NCBI RefSeq assembly: GCF_037325665.1
Contig: NC_090250.1
Coordinates: 26,811,032-26,875,031, forward strand
Source of the DNA: Littorina saxatilis
Taxonomy: Eukaryota > Mollusca > Gastropoda > Littorinimorpha > Littorinidae
Reading direction: 5' to 3'
DNA length: 64,000 bases
Shown: in pieces, positions 1 to 12,577 of the stretch
Layout: the number at the start of each line of letters is the position of its first letter
Numbering within the stretch: the first letter of the stretch is position 1
Translations under genes and position numbers: made by a program
The notes under the pieces: model-generated
Seen by the model: only the letters and a program-made list of their open reading frames with translations
Database searches by the model: none
Told to the model about the DNA's origin: nothing

Positions 1-48
1 GTCTCTCTCTCTGTCTGTCTCTGTCTTTCTGTCTCTGTCTCTCTCCCA
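1..48. repeat. TCTG/TC microsatellite
   Basis: The window opens in a pyrimidine-rich simple repeat of TCTG and TC units. No gene is visible. Confidence 0.8.
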
Positions 49-78
49 TTAAAAGAAAGATTTAAATTAAATGAAGGC

Positions 79-660
79 GTGCTCCTTCACAAAATACTTT
101 CCGGCCGTGCACCACGAACTTTCGTTGCAAACTTTAAAGTCAAACCAAACCGAAAGTTTAACGTCCCAGATCTCTTCAAATCAAGCTTAGCCTATTCTGG
201 TAGCGTCCTGTGGAATTCTCTCCCGGAATTTGTGAGAGTCCCAATGAGTGTCAATACTTTCCAAAAACACCTTTCACTGTATTTAATGTTAAATTACGAA
301 AAATCACAGTGATGGAAGACTTCGTTTGGTTATATTTTCATTTGTCCAAAGCATCAGTGTTCATTATATCCACACAAAAACACTCAAAGCTTTAATAACA
401 CATTTACTCATGCATGTGTATTCAGCATTGTTTTCACTACGTTACATATACGACGCTTTATATTTGTGTATAATATGTAATGTGTAAATATTCATATGTT
501 GTTGTTTTTCTCTACCTTTTTTTCTACGTTAATATCCGTGTAAATATGTGATTAGATTAGTCCCCTATCTGTGCGAGGGCTGGTTGAAAAAAAGCTCGTT
601 GTATTGCTTATGCCACAACCCTCGAAAAATAAAATTTGATTTGATTTGATTTGATTTGAT
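79..660 (+). mobile_element. LINE 3' fragment with (TTGAT)n tail
   Basis: A 77-codon frame at 79-312 holds the far C-terminal motif of CR1/Jockey-like non-LTR retrotransposons: residues reading AYSGSVLWNSLPEF and then a short helix. This matches the stretch SYSGALLWNSIPDL in the next LINE. About 330 bp of AT-rich 3' UTR follows and ends in AAATAAAATT plus about five TTGAT units. The copy is heavily 5'-truncated. The clade is inferred; only the motif and tail are seen. Confidence 0.75.
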
Positions 661-1820
661 CTCTAAACAAACAGTAAGGTTTGGAGTTCCACAAGGTTCT
701 ATTCTTGGTCCTTTACTATTTTCTATCTATATTAATGACCTACCATTATTTGTTAAATGTATGTGTGAACTATTTGCAGATGATACTGCAATTCATTCTA
801 GTCACAAAGATCTAAGTGAGCTAGCAAGAGTCCTCCAAGAAAACATTGATCGATTGCTGGAATGGTCAGAACTAAACCATATGTCACCGAACCCAAATAA
901 AACTAAATGCATGCTTCTAACCACCAGACAAAAACGACAAAATCTATCATCAAAATTTCCTAAACTACAAATACAAAATCAAGATGTAACTGAAGTTGAT
1001 AACCATAAAGTCTTGGGAATAACCATTGATAATAATCTGTCTTGGTCGAAACATTTAGATACACTTAGTAAAAATACTTCTAAAAAAATATATCAGTTAT
1101 CAAAAAGTAAACACTTTCTAGACCTACGCACACGGAAATTGTTTTTTTCAGGCATATATCTAATCAACTATTGATTATGCGTCCACAGTGTGGGACTCTA
1201 CAAGTGCAAACACTTTGAAACACTTGTGCTCTTTACATAGACGAGCTGTTAAATTAATTCTTTTAAAAAATGCATTTCTCTCTACGTCTGATTATAACAA
1301 ATTAAAGATTCTTCCTATCAAATTAAGATTTACCTATAACAAAGGTGCAATGATGCATATAATTATATCAGGGAATGCACCTACATTCATTGCCTCAAAT
1401 TTCAAACTGAATAATTCAAGAAAACTAAACAAATCAATTACCCCATCCCCTAGAATTGACCTTTACAGATCAAGTCTTTCTTATTCTGGCGCCTTATTGT
1501 GGAACTCCATTCCTGATTTAATTAAAATGCAATTCAGTGAAACTTCCTTCAAGGAACTCTACATGCTGTTTCTCTTGAAAACAAGAAAATAATTCTTAGA
1601 TAATATTACATCATTGCTTGATATTCATAATGCATTTTGAAATGTCTTTAATTTTTTGACATGTTAATTATATAAATTGTATTGTAATTAACTTAACTTC
1701 TATTTCTTCTTGTTATTAATCGAGTTACCCTCAATGGGCGAGGGCCGGATGAAAAAAAGCATGTATACTTTGCTTATTCTGTTACCCTCGATAAATAAAT
1801 AAAGTTCAAAGTTCAAAGTT
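656..1820 (+). mobile_element. 5'-truncated LINE, reverse transcriptase C-terminal half
   Basis: The frame at 656-1174 begins in the middle of a non-LTR reverse transcriptase. FGVPQGSILGPLLFSIYIND is followed by LFADDTAIH, the catalytic F-A-D-D box. The protein continues in another frame at 1188-1592 after a frameshift near 1160-1185, with STVWDS and SYSGALLWNSIPDL. The 3' end is AAATAAATAAAGTTCAAAG with repeated GTTCAAA units at about 1800-1820. It abuts the tail of the preceding LINE fragment directly. The upstream endonuclease domain is absent and the frame is broken, so this copy is dead. Confidence 0.85.
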
Positions 1821-3600
1821 CTCTTTCCCTTTTTCATCATCGTTATCATAAACTATCACCATGATACTCATAAACCCACCATCCCAGCCCACTCCCTTTT
1901 ATATATTCATCCTCCTTGCTCTCTTCTTGGATCCTTGTATTCCTACCACCCCCAAAATACTTAGTAGTTAGTCACAGTAAGAACAAATCCGTAGAGTCGA
2001 CGGGATCAACTGGAAGGCTCCGATGACAAAAGAAGACTCACTCAAGACCTTGGTGGCCCTTTCTCCTGTCGAGTGTCCTCAAACCGGACACCAGGGCGTC
2101 ACGCGTTCGTATACCCGCCATGCAACCACTCTCGTTCGCCCCCCGATATAGATCGAACAGGAGGAACTGCCAATTCTATCTACGTAAGTAGGTCTACTGG
2201 ATTCCATGGGCGGGGCAGAAGAAATCCCAGAGAGACTAATTTAGTAATAGTGTAGGTGTAAAAAGCGTTTATGTTTTGGAGGTGGGAGGGGGGGGGGGGG
2301 AGGAGCTGTACGTCCGAAAGTATTTTGCCCCAGGTGAGTAGAAAAACATTTCAGAGAGAAATGATAATTACGAAGCAGGTAGACTGGGAAAGCGTTTAAG
2401 CTGCTTGGAAGAACCGCATAATTATGCACTCAGTTCGTCCTTTGATCTGTACACACAGAGTACCAGACGGGTTCGATCGATTAAAAAAAATCAATAATCA
2501 AAACAAAACACACACAAAAAACAAAAAGCAAATAGACTGCAGGAGATCCGCTTATACAGTGCCAGTCAGTGAGGGGGGGGGGGGGGGGAGGGTAGAATAG
2601 TCAAAATTAGGTGTCAGAAAGGTGAGAAAAAGGTTAACGTTTACGGTGATCGTGACTGACCTTATTTGCACGCATCGCTCCTGAGATCTATGCTTATTGC
2701 GTGTCATTGGGGTTCCATGAAGAAAAAGAAGAGAAAGGCTTGAGGCTTGATTAGAATAGAGCGAGGTGAGAAAAGGTTTACGTTCGTCGAAGCTGAACTC
2801 ATGTGACCCGGGGCTGTTGTTCGGTCTGGTAATCCTGACAAAATTATACATGCCTCTCTCTAACTGCACACACCTAACTGTAAGACAGCCCCCCTCCCCC
2901 CCCCCCCTCCCTCCAACAAGACGTAACTCTCCTCAACCCCTATTTTTGTGGTGGGGGTCCGTCACTCCGTTATTGTAGAGCTCTCTCTCTCTCTAAAAAA
3001 AAAACATAGCACTATCTTACTTATTTTGTCGTATTTCATATATCTGCCTCTGTCCGTTCGTCCGTCTGTCTATCTGTCTGTACACAACTCTGATCGAAAC
3101 TGTAGTTTGAAGTAAGGAAAGTTTCCCACTGATTAAAAAATAATAATAATAATAATAAAAAATAAAAAAATATAAAAAAAATATATAAAAAAACATACCC
3201 ACAAAAGCACCTTCTTGGACTCCCTAATCTCCATTTCAACCAATTCCCTTCATTACCATGCCAAAATGGTGTGGGAGGGGAAAAACGTGGGGTTCACAAA
3301 ATGTGCGTCGACATAAATCTTTCTCGCTCTCATTTTGAACCAGTTTCCCTCAATAATTAATTAGCCGTTAAACGAAGCCAAAACCCTCATGTTTCACTCA
3401 CAAGAAAGTAGGGGATAAAAGGCCGTCATTTGTTATCAGGAGAAAGTTCCAATAGAAGATTGACCCTCTTCTGAACACTGCCACTCAAATCATGACACGG
3501 CGCAATTACACACTGTTTGTATGCATGATGTCATTGCCTTTGTGAACGTTTACTTTCCACTCGTACATTTATTTATACATACACCGCCGCCTACCGTAGA
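1821..3600. other. No gene recognised; G and C homopolymer runs
   Basis: No frame with recognisable protein content. The stretch holds poly-G runs near 2289-2301 and 2572-2589, a poly-C run near 2881-2907, and an AT-rich run at 3135-3190. Small open frames here are driven by low complexity. Confidence 0.6.
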
Positions 3601-3602
3601 CC

Positions 3603-3696
<94 letters not shown>

Positions 3697-4015
3697 GGGA
3701 GAGAGAGAGAGGGGGGGAGAGACAGAGAGAAAAAGAGACAGAGACAGAGAGAAAGAGGGAGAGAGAGAGAGGGGGAGAGAGAGAGAAAGAGAGAGACAGA
3801 GACAGACCGACAGACAGACAGAGAGAGGGGGAGATAGAGAGAGAGAGGGGGAGAGAGACAGAGAGAAAGAGAGAGAGAGAAAGAGGGAGAGAGACAGAGA
3901 GATGGGGGGGGGGTCTAATGGGGAAGAGAGAAAGTGTGCGCGTATCAGAGACAGAGACACGTACGGAGAGACAGAGACATAAAGGGACAGACAGACAGAT
4001 TGTCAGACTGACACT

Positions 4016-4078
<63 letters not shown>

Positions 4079-4080
4079 TA
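3601..4080. repeat. Long (GA)n and (CAGA)n microsatellite block
   Basis: An almost pure (GA)n run at 3605-3684 is followed by 340 bp of degenerate GA/GAGG/CAGA sequence and a clean (CAGA)n tract at about 4029-4078. Open frames on both strands are periodic Arg-Glu or Ser-Leu repeats and are not genes. Confidence 0.97.
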
Positions 4081-4450
4081 CATATATATTGTACAAACAA
4101 CAAAAACAAAACAAAAACAAATAACTCTCGGCAAAAGCTCGTAGCGGTGCTCTGATACCAAAATAGAACCTCAGTGTCATGTTTATACAGGTAAACACCA
4201 CAGCTTTAGTCTGAATGTAAACATGTCTGTCTCGATACCTGTGGTTATATATTCTACAGGCTCATGTACTTGCTGCGTTTGTTGGTACAAGCCGGACACT
4301 GGAAAGAAAAATTCCCTCTCTCAGACACACAGGCTTATGGAAGTAAAAAGGAAATCAACGTCCACACACACAGACAGACAGACACACACACACACACACA
4401 CACCGAACCTAATTTTTTTCTAAACTAAAAATAAGCGGCTGTGTGTGAAG

Positions 4451-4733
4451 TTTACCCTTGTTAAGTGTTTCTTGTATAGAATATAGTCAATTTTTGTAAA
4501 GATTTAAGTCAAGCAGTATGTAAGAAATGTTAAGTCCTTTGTACTGGAAACTTGCATTCTCCCAGTAAGGTAATACATTGTACTTCGTTGCAAGCCCCTG
4601 GAGCAAATTTTTGATTAGTGCTTTTGTGAACAAGAAACAATTGACAAGTGGCTCTATCCCATCTCCCCCCTTTCCCCGTCGCGATATAACCTTCGTGGTT
4701 GAAAACGACGTTAAACACCAAATAAAGACAGAA
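4451..4733 (+). mobile_element. SINE-like retroposon, family E, 5'-truncated
   Basis: This matches the copies at 52426-52640 and 58840-59591 over GTTAAGTCCTTTGTACTGG and the 3' tail GACGTTAAACACCAAATAAA. The 5' head seen in the 58840 copy is missing. A (CAA)n tract at about 4744-4808 follows shortly after. The conserved tail resembles that of widely distributed molluscan SINEs; family assignment needs a library search. Confidence 0.8.
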
Positions 4734-4743
4734 AGATTTCGAC

Positions 4744-4773
4744 GACGACAACAACAACAACAACACCAACACC

Positions 4774-4808
<35 letters not shown>
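4744..4808. repeat. (CAA)n microsatellite
   Basis: Near-perfect CAA trinucleotide array just after the family E tail. Confidence 0.95.
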
Positions 4809-5189
4809 CGTAACCCGATCTATCTCCAAGCCAAATAGAGAGATAACAACAATGTTCACAAAACAAAAGTCAACCAAATGATGGAATGAGTGTAACTTAA
4901 ACGCAAAATCTGAAACAGATCCACAACCAACAGTACAAAATCAAGACTGTCGAAAACAAGAAGGGTTCATTTATGGAATATTTTATAAACGTTAGACGAT
5001 ACAGCTCTGTGGTCATTAACCTGCTCTTTTTTTCTAACTCTCAAACTAGTAGTAGCGGTTAGAATTTAACTCTTAGAATGTGAACAAATCAAACAAAGAG
5101 TAAACATATAAGATTTCATGAATAAAAAGGGTTAGTAGTTGAAACGTTTTGTTATTCCATTTTCGTGTTGTTTTGTTTTTTTGTTTTTT
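4809..5189. other. No gene recognised
   Basis: AT-rich sequence with no supportable ORF or repeat between the CAA array and the first family C copy. Confidence 0.5.
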
Positions 5190-6046
5190 GTGTTTTGACT
5201 GAATGTTTTAACATAGAGGGGGAATCGAGACGAGGGTCGTGGTGTATGTGTGTATGTGTGTCTGTCTGTCTGTCTGTCTGTGTGTGTGTGTGTAGAGCGA
5301 TTCAGACTAAACTACTGGACCGATCTTTATGAAATTTGACATGAGAGTTCCTGGGTATGATATCCTCAGACCTTTTTTTCATTTTTTTGATAAATGTCTT
5401 TGATGACGTCATATCCGGCTTTTCGTGAAAGTTGAGGCGGCACTGTCACGCTCTCATTTTTCAACCAAATTGGTTGAAATTTTGGTCAAGTAATCTCCGA
5501 CGAAGCCCGGACTTCGGTATTGCATTTCAGCTTGGTGGCTTAAAAATTAATTAATGACTTTGGTCATTACAAATCTGAAAATTGTAAAAAAATTATTTTT
5601 TTTATAAAACGATCCAAATTTACGTTCATCTTATTCTCCATCATTTTCTCATTCCAAAAACATATAAATATGTTATATTTGGATTAAAGATAAGCTCTGA
5701 AAATTAAAAATATAAACATTATGATCAAAATTAAATGTTCGAAATCAATTTAAAAACACTTTCATCGTATTCCTTGTCGGTTCCTGATTCCAAAAACATA
5801 TAGATATGATATGTTTGGATTGAAAACACGCTCAGAAAGTTAAAACGAAGAGAGGTACAGAAAAGCGTGCTATCCTTCTCAGCGCAACTACTACCCCGCT
5901 CTTCTTGTCAATTTCACTGCCTTTGCCATGAGCGGTGGACTGACGATGCTACGAGTATACGGTCTTGCTGCATTGCGTTCAGTTTCATTCTGTGAGTTCG
6001 ACAGCTACTTGACTAAATGTTGTATTTTCGCCTTACGCGACTTGTT
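5190..6046 (+). mobile_element. Family C repeat, copy 1 (Helitron2-like, non-autonomous)
   Basis: Starts near TTGACTGAATGTTTTAACAT, runs through a (TG)n stretch and AGAGCGATTCAGACTAAAC, and ends TCGCCTTACGCGACTTGTT. The 3' end has TTGACTAAAT, then a small hairpin (TCGC/GCGA), then CTTGTT. The left half of the 5' palindrome is missing. No coding capacity. It shares its whole length with copies at 6826, 20534, 22222, 22397 and 45828. Confidence 0.85.
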
Positions 6047-6825
6047 TGTTCTTGATTTTGAAAAGTTACCAGTCTGATTTCTTTTAATTTCCAACAAAAG
6101 AATCAGAAGTCTTGTCAATAAGAAAAGTAACAAGAAATCGCAAACTCACTCTTAGAGTGTCTGGTGCCAGCGTCTGGAATATCCCACACGTTTGATCAGT
6201 CTCCTAGTCACTGAGTCAATCACGCCGGTTAGCAGACGACGACCCATGCACCGGCTGCGACTGTGCCAGCTCAGTCATAAGTATTAACGGTGCTTGCTCA
6301 CATTGGGCCCCGCAGTAAAAGGGTCACATTGATAGAGTGGCAAAAGGTGACACCGGCTTAGTCTTGGCCAACCTAGAACGAGGGTGTGGAGCACAGTTGC
6401 TCTGTTTGAAATTATAACATTGTAATTTGTATGCAGACACACATAGACTGACAGAGACCTGCAATATAGACCGACAGACAAACAAAGATAGAAACACACC
6501 GACATACTCTGACACCGTCACACAGAGCCGCGTCACACAGACAGCTAGACAGACAGCCGGCCAGTCAGACAGCGGACAGACAGACATACACAAACACACC
6601 CGGCACACACACACACCGTGGCACACACACACACACGGCACACACACACACACACACACAGCACACACACACACACACACAAACAAACACAAGGCCTAAC
6701 TGAGCTGAGAGTGCACGTACGAAAACAAACAAACAAACACTGAGACAAACGAAAACAACGGCAGTTTACCCGTAGATGCTACAATACATCTTACCGCAGC
6801 ATACATCATGTACCGTCTGTTTTTA
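6047..6825. other. Intergenic, with (AC)n/(CAGA)n tract
   Basis: No gene recognised. An impure ACAG/AC microsatellite spans about 6430-6683, and frames across it are simple Thr-His or Val-Cys repeats. Confidence 0.6.
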
Positions 6826-6929
6826 CATTTAGTCAAGTTTTGACTAAATGTTTTAACATAGAGGGGGAATCGAGACGAGGGTCGTGGTGTATGTGTGACT
6901 GTGTGTGTGTGTGTGTGTGTGTGTCTGTC

Positions 6930-6971
<42 letters not shown>

Positions 6972-7678
6972 GATTCAGACTAAACGACTGGACCGATCTT
7001 TATGAAAATGTACATGAGAGTTCCTGGGAATGATATCCCCGGACTTTTTTTCGATAAATGTCTTTGATGACGTCATATCCGTTTTTTTTGTAAAAGTTGA
7101 GGCGGCACTGTCACACCCTCATTTTTCAATCAAATTGATTGAAATTTTGGCCAAGCAATCTTCGACGAAGGCCGGACTTCGGTATTGCATTTCAGCTTGG
7201 TGGCTTAAAAATTAATTAATGACTTTGGTCATTACAAATCTGAAAATTGTAAAAAAATATTTTTTTTATAAAACGATCCAAATTTACGTTCATCTTATTC
7301 TTCATCATTTCCTGATTCCAAAAACATATAAATATGTTATATTTGGATTAAAAACAAGCTCTGAAAATTAAAAATATAAAAATTATGATCAAAATTAAAT
7401 TTTCGAAATCAATTTAAAAACACTTTCATCTTATTCCTTGTCGGTTCCTGATTCCAAAAACATACAGATATGATATGTTTGGATTAAAAACACGCTCAGA
7501 AAGTTAAAACGAAGAGAGGTACAGTAAAGCGTGCTATGAAGCACAGCGCAACAGCTACCGCGCCAAACAGGCTCGTCACTTTCACTGCCTTTTGCACTAG
7601 CGGCGGACTACGTTCAGTTTCATTCTGTGAGTTCCACAGCTTGACTAAATGTAGTAATTTCGCCTTACGCGACTTGTT
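6826..7678 (+). mobile_element. Family C repeat, copy 2, complete
   Basis: Complete copy with the 5' palindrome ATTTAGTCAA...TTGACTAAAT, an internal (TG)n array at about 6898-6966, subterminal TTGACTAAAT and the terminal hairpin plus CTTGTT. The body is noncoding. The element type is inferred from its ends. Confidence 0.88.
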
Positions 7679-7739
7679 ATGTTTGCCTCAGTGATAGCAA
7701 ACCTCCGGAGCGGTCTGACATGTCTTCATCGAGCTTGTT

Positions 7740-7930
7740 AGTATATATCATATAACTTCTCGTTCAAATCTCGCACGCAATTTGTATCAGAGATACATGA
7801 TTGCACCAACCTTCTTATTATCTCGGGTAACATCTCGTTCAAATCTCGCACTCAATTTGTATGAGACCGAGACTATGACCTGGGTACATAATTACATCCA
7901 CTGACCTTTTTACTATCTCGGGTAACATCT
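7740..7930. repeat. Left part of a tandem repeat array, unit about 90-110 bp
   Basis: Repeated phrases such as TAACATCTCGTTCAAATCTC followed by GCACTCAATTTGTAT recur here and again at 9966-10250. The array was split by the LINE at 7931-9965. Confidence 0.75.
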
Positions 7931-9965
7931 GGTTTAAGCGAGTTTTATTCAATTTCTCATACACACGTTTCAAACAATAACAACATTAAGAACGTTAACA
8001 AGCAGATTGCTTATGGACACGTTCTTGAAATGATAATCAATACACATTCCGATAGCAAAACATGGCGAACAAGTGATAGCTTCAACACTTAGGCTATCTT
8101 GATAATCTTTCATTATATTTTATACAAATAAGATGAAGAGAGAGACAGAGAGGAAGAGAGAGAGAGAGAGACAGAGAGGAAGAGAGAGAGAGAATGCCTA
8201 GCTGCATCAATTGCACAGTTAATATAATATCAGCCGAAGCGATTAGTTAACATAACATAGTCTTGTACAACAGAGAATATTTTCGTGTTCAAAGATACAT
8301 ACAGTATTTCCAAACAAGAGTGTTTTGCAGTCTAGAACGTGTGTTGGCAGACTATTGAATAAAATGGTTCTATGTTCTTTAAATTTTGGACAGTGTAACA
8401 AGAAATGTTCAGAATCTTCCGGGCATGCTCCACACGTACATTCTAAATTATCAGAGAGGTGTCGGTTAACTAAGTCTTGTTGCAAATCGCTCATGTTTAA
8501 TCTCAACCTGCTGTGAAATATCTGTGCCTGGCGGTTGCCTAAATAATAACACTGTGGAACAACAACATCTCCATCGGTCAAATACCGTTTAAATTCACCA
8601 ACTGATTGCGTTTGTTGTATATTTTCTGGAAGATTATTCCACAAAGCTGTCGCTGAAGGAAAAAATGAAGATTTATATAACTCACTTCTGCACAATGGAA
8701 CCTTACGTTCGGATGAAGAAGAAGTCACCTATGAAGAGGCCAAGACTATAGTCAAAGAGAAGCAGAAGAGAAGATGGCTCCACCAACACCCAGACTACAA
8801 CAAAAAGGATGCCTACTACCTCCTACCCAGAGATGACCAAGTGGTCATTGTGAGACTGAGAACAGGCCATTGCAGACTCAAACATCACCTGTATACCAAA
8901 TTCCACATTGGTGATTCTGCATCGTGCCCCTGTGGCACATCTCCAATGACAGTGCAACACTTCCTGCAGGACTGTCCAACACACCAAAACTTGCGAGCAG
9001 AGACCTGGCCTGCTGACACACCGATGAGGGACAAACTCTATGGACCCATGGAGAGCCTCCGGCGTACAGCAGCCTTCATCAGGGCCTCCGGAGTTGCTGT
9101 CTGAGCGAACGACGAAGAAGAAGAAGAAGAAGAACCTTACGTTCAAGAGGGCGTCGTCTGTGGTAAGGATTTACATCGGAAACCAGGACCGGCAGTTTGG
9201 AATATAAATATTCTGGGGTTAAACGATTTACAATTTTATAATACAGCAAAAGTTTATGACGACGTCGCCTTTCTTTCAGGGGCACAAAACCCGATTCGTT
9301 ATACAGTTTTTGGTGGCTTGTGCCACGTACTGCACCTACAATGATTCGGATTGCATCGAGATGCAGTGTCTCCAACTCGTCTGCCAAACACTGTGTACAG
9401 TCGTTACCCCAAATAACGTCCGCGTAATCAAACAATGGTAACATAAAGGATTTATATATAACTTCAAGTGATTTTCTGTTTAAACGATGCTTGAATAAAC
9501 CAAAACACGCAATTGACTTTCTACATTTAGCAATTAGACTTTTTATGTGGGAATCCCATTTACAATTACCTTGTAGAATGACGCCAAGGTGCTTGTGATT
9601 TTCAACATCAACTAAGTGTGTATCTTCGAAATACAATGGTGGAAGTTAAAAATTTTGTTGTCTACAAATGTCCAACAATTCTGTCTTTTGACAATTAAAA
9701 GTGACTTTCCATTTAGAAGCCCATGTGCGAATTTTATCCAAATCAGAATTCAAAATCTCTGCTCGTACATCATCGTTATCTAAACTTAAATACATACTCG
9801 TTTCGTCTGCAAAGAGTTTCAACACTGATTCAAGACCAACACCAATATCGTTAATATAAATGAGACTGAATAAAAGAGGTCCTAAGACAGAACCCTGTGG
9901 GACACCAGCAGAAGGGGTAGCATAACTTGATTTGGTTCCTTTCAGTACTACTGCTTGCCTGCGAA
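7931..9965 (-). mobile_element. LINE (non-LTR retrotransposon), 5'-truncated, with target duplication
   Basis: A 12-bp duplication CGGGTAACATCT at 7919-7930 and 9966-9977 fixes both ends. Reading on the minus strand, the protein pieces are 9993-9646 (AGVPQGSVLGPLLFS, then LFADETSMY at the catalytic box), 9636-9140 (HKHLGVILQ, LFDYADVIWG) and 8710-8243 (ATALWNNLPENIQ plus a terminal CxC...H...C zinc-knuckle-like segment). The catalytic box reads FADE rather than FADD. The frame is broken near 9640, and a second LINE fragment is inserted at 8711-9131. The closest relative in the window is the LINE at 24215. Confidence 0.9.
8711..9131 (+). mobile_element. Second LINE 3' fragment nested in the first, (GAA)n tail
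   Basis: It is bounded by a 13-bp duplication GAACCTTACGTTC at 8698-8710 and 9132-9144. The plus-strand frame to 9104 encodes a LINE C-terminus, LRTGHCRLKHHLYTKF then CPCGTSPMTVQHFLQDCP, a C-C-H-C knuckle. A TGA stop and a (GAA)n tail follow. It is a different LINE family from its host and lies in opposite orientation. Confidence 0.9.
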
Positions 9966-10250
9966 CGGGTAACATCTCGTTCAAATATTGCACTCAATTT
10001 GTACAAGAGACCAAGACTATGACATTGATACATGTTTCAATCAACCTTTTTACTAAATCGGGTAACATCTCGTTCAAATCTCGCACTCAACTATGGTTTG
10101 TAACAGAAACTGACCGAGAATATGACCTAGATGGAAACATGTCTACATCATACAAGAGCTTTTTATAAGTATCTCATGTAACTTCTCGCTCAAATCTCGC
10201 ACTCAGAATGTATCAGAGACCAAAACTATGACCGAGACTAAGAGTAAGAC
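9966..10250. repeat. Right part of the split tandem repeat array
   Basis: At least three diverged copies of the CATCTCGTTCAAATCTCGCA unit continue the array at 7740-7930. Confidence 0.75.
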
Positions 10251-10600
10251 CAAGAATGTAACGTACCTTGGCGGTGCAGACTGAGAGTTGTTCCCTGTTA
10301 TGAAGGGTAAATCATTAAACATGGTCCATAAATCATACCTCACATGAAGTTCCCGTGGGTCAACGTGGAGTACTCGCTTCTCTCCACCCCGGGTGGTCAG
10401 ACTCAGTGCTGGTGTTCTGACAATGGTCGAACCCCTTATTAGGATGGAGCACGGACTCTGAGAAGGGGGAGGGGGGCTTATATCCGCCGGAATTTTAGTT
10501 TGTCTGTCTTTGCCGGGTGTGTGTGTGTGTATGTGTGTGTGTGCGTGTGTGTGCGTGTGTCAGTGTGTGTGCGCGCGCGTATGTGTGTGTGTGTGTGTGC

Positions 10601-10667
<67 letters not shown>

Positions 10668-10773
10668 AGTTTGCATGTGTATCTGTGTGTCTGTGTGTGT
10701 ATGCGCGCGTGGGATCGGTCTGCGTGTGTCTGTCAGTCTCTTCTCTCTATCGTACTGAACGATCATTATCCAG

Positions 10774-10837
<64 letters not shown>

Positions 10838-11015
10838 TCCAGAGGTCAAAACGGCCAAACGCGGCATGTGTTCACTTATTTGTTCTTAAGCCAATAGTGT
10901 TCCTACATTGCACTGGCCTGTCATGACAGGTCCGGCAATTTTGGTGACGGAAATTGACTGACAAAGGGACAACAGTTGGTGTCCTGACTTTTGGAAGTGT
11001 CCTGTTATCACACTG
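10251..11015. repeat. (GT)n and (AC)n microsatellites in otherwise blank sequence
   Basis: A long (TG)n array at about 10516-10668 and a (CA)n array at about 10777-10832 can pair with each other. Flanking sequence shows no gene. Confidence 0.9.
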
Positions 11016-11579
11016 CCCTGACTCTCTTCCCACACTGTGTTAAGAAAATTTTCTTCCCGACGCTTCCGTCATCTGCTTCAGGGGAAATTCAAAGAGGTTG
11101 GTGAAGCTATTTATCTCTATAAATGAAGTATTACGAAGTGTTGCACATCGAGATAGGTCAGGTTAGTTCCGTTAGTGTCTATACTTAATGCCAATGGGTT
11201 TTTCGGGTTTGTATTTCGTGTATTTTACCCGTGAATCGGCCGAATGACGGACCCGTCGCTGCACAGCTGCAAAGTTTGTCGCTTCGAGCGCAAAATCGTG
11301 AGGAAAACGCGTCTTGTAAGTAATGCTAATACATTCTACCAAAACCTAAACATGTCTGCACCAATCCTGCCAAGTGTCGTAGTTGTTGTCCCCCGCAAAC
11401 AGCTGTAATCGTAAGAAGAATGTGATCATTCCTGCAGATTTGTGTGTCGTGCACCCGATTTGACCGAATTTTAGCGTGTCGTACACCCGCTGTGACGTTT
11501 TTCACGTCGTGACGTCCACCCGATGCTCACGTTCTGTGTCGTCTCTCCGATCGTGCACTTACCTTTTGCACATGACCTT
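11016..11579 (+). repeat. Left 564-bp arm of a long inverted repeat
   Basis: The sequence from CCCTGACTCTCTTCCC to TGCACATGACCTT is the near-exact reverse complement of 13758-14321, of equal length and with only scattered mismatches. It contains an ATG at 11244 opening 24 codons (MTDPSLHSCKVCRFERK...) up to a perfect GTAAGT donor at 11316. Beyond the arm, 11640-11700 still shows weak similarity to the intron end and second exon on the other side. Confidence 0.95.
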
Positions 11580-11948
11580 TCTCACTTGTTACATTGTGTC
11601 ATCCCCCATACATAAACACGAATTACATGTATAGCTTTGTTCTTTTGTATTCTGACTGGCATGGAGTCATTTTCAGACACAGTCATGGAGATGACAATAG
11701 CCGGATCTTACCACCAATGTGGATAAAGACACCTTGGTAAGTACTCTTAGTCTCGCTTACCTTTCAACCATTGCAAAGGGGTGTTGGGGCAGGAATAAAG
11801 TTATCTTCCATCCAGGCCCCACAGTTGGGTTGACATGACAGTCTAGGGTAGATACACTGCACTGTGCGATGCAGGTAGCTGGTATGCCCCTGTCCAAATG
11901 GATCTTTAAACATCCTACAGAAGTTACACTGATTATAAACAAAGAGAT

Positions 11949-12571
11949 TTTTGACTCACATGCGAAGCAAAAGTGAGTCTATGTTCTCAGCCTAGTCGTC
12001 CGTCCCTCCGTCCGGCCGTCTGTCCCAAAAACTTAAACGTTGGATTTTTTCTCAGCCGCTATGAAGTCTATCAGCGCCAAATGTGGCATGATGGTGTATG
12101 ATGACAAGACCTTTAAAAAACATACATAGTGACTTTACCTTGCTTCAAGGTCAAGGTCACGGGCCTTTAAAAACAGTTATTTTCACATTTTCCCAATTTT
12201 CTCCCAAGTTTTTGAAAATGTCGACCCGAGCTACAAGTGGTATATAGGGCATAGTGAGCCCTATCTTTTGATACCAGTTTGGTTGACCTTGCTTCAAGGT
12301 CAAGGTCATTTTGACCCCTCTGAAATGTGTCCAAAACGTGACTTTACCACTAAATGACAATGTCTCTTGGTAGAAAGTGCCAATGAACACCAATGTGCTT
12401 CCTATCTGTTGAATTGATAGCCATGTCTTGTGTGACCTTGACCTGGAGTCAAGGTCATGTGGTGTATTTTGGGTGGAAAAATGTGTAAAATAGTTCTGAA
12501 TGTATGGTGTCATTGCCAGCTTCAGTTGTTTGACTTTTAATATCACCTGAAGGTCAAGGTCATTTAAAGGT
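11949..12571 (+). mobile_element. Family A repeat, copy 1, 3'-truncated
   Basis: Begins TTTTTGACTCACATGCG and carries the GACTCAC...GTGAGTC 5' hairpin. The body is studded with TCAAGGTCAAGGTCA motifs. The 3' hairpin and CTTGTT seen at 55863 are missing. It sits directly downstream of the zinc-finger stop codon. Confidence 0.85.
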
Positions 12572-12577
12572 GCATAC

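Noticed and set aside
3521-4201. Open frames of up to 210 codons in the GA/CAGA block
   Set aside because: Periodic Ser-Leu or Arg-Glu repeats from a microsatellite on both strands; no coding signal.
10500-10897. Cys-Val and Thr-His repeat frames
   Set aside because: Translation of (GT)n and (AC)n arrays.
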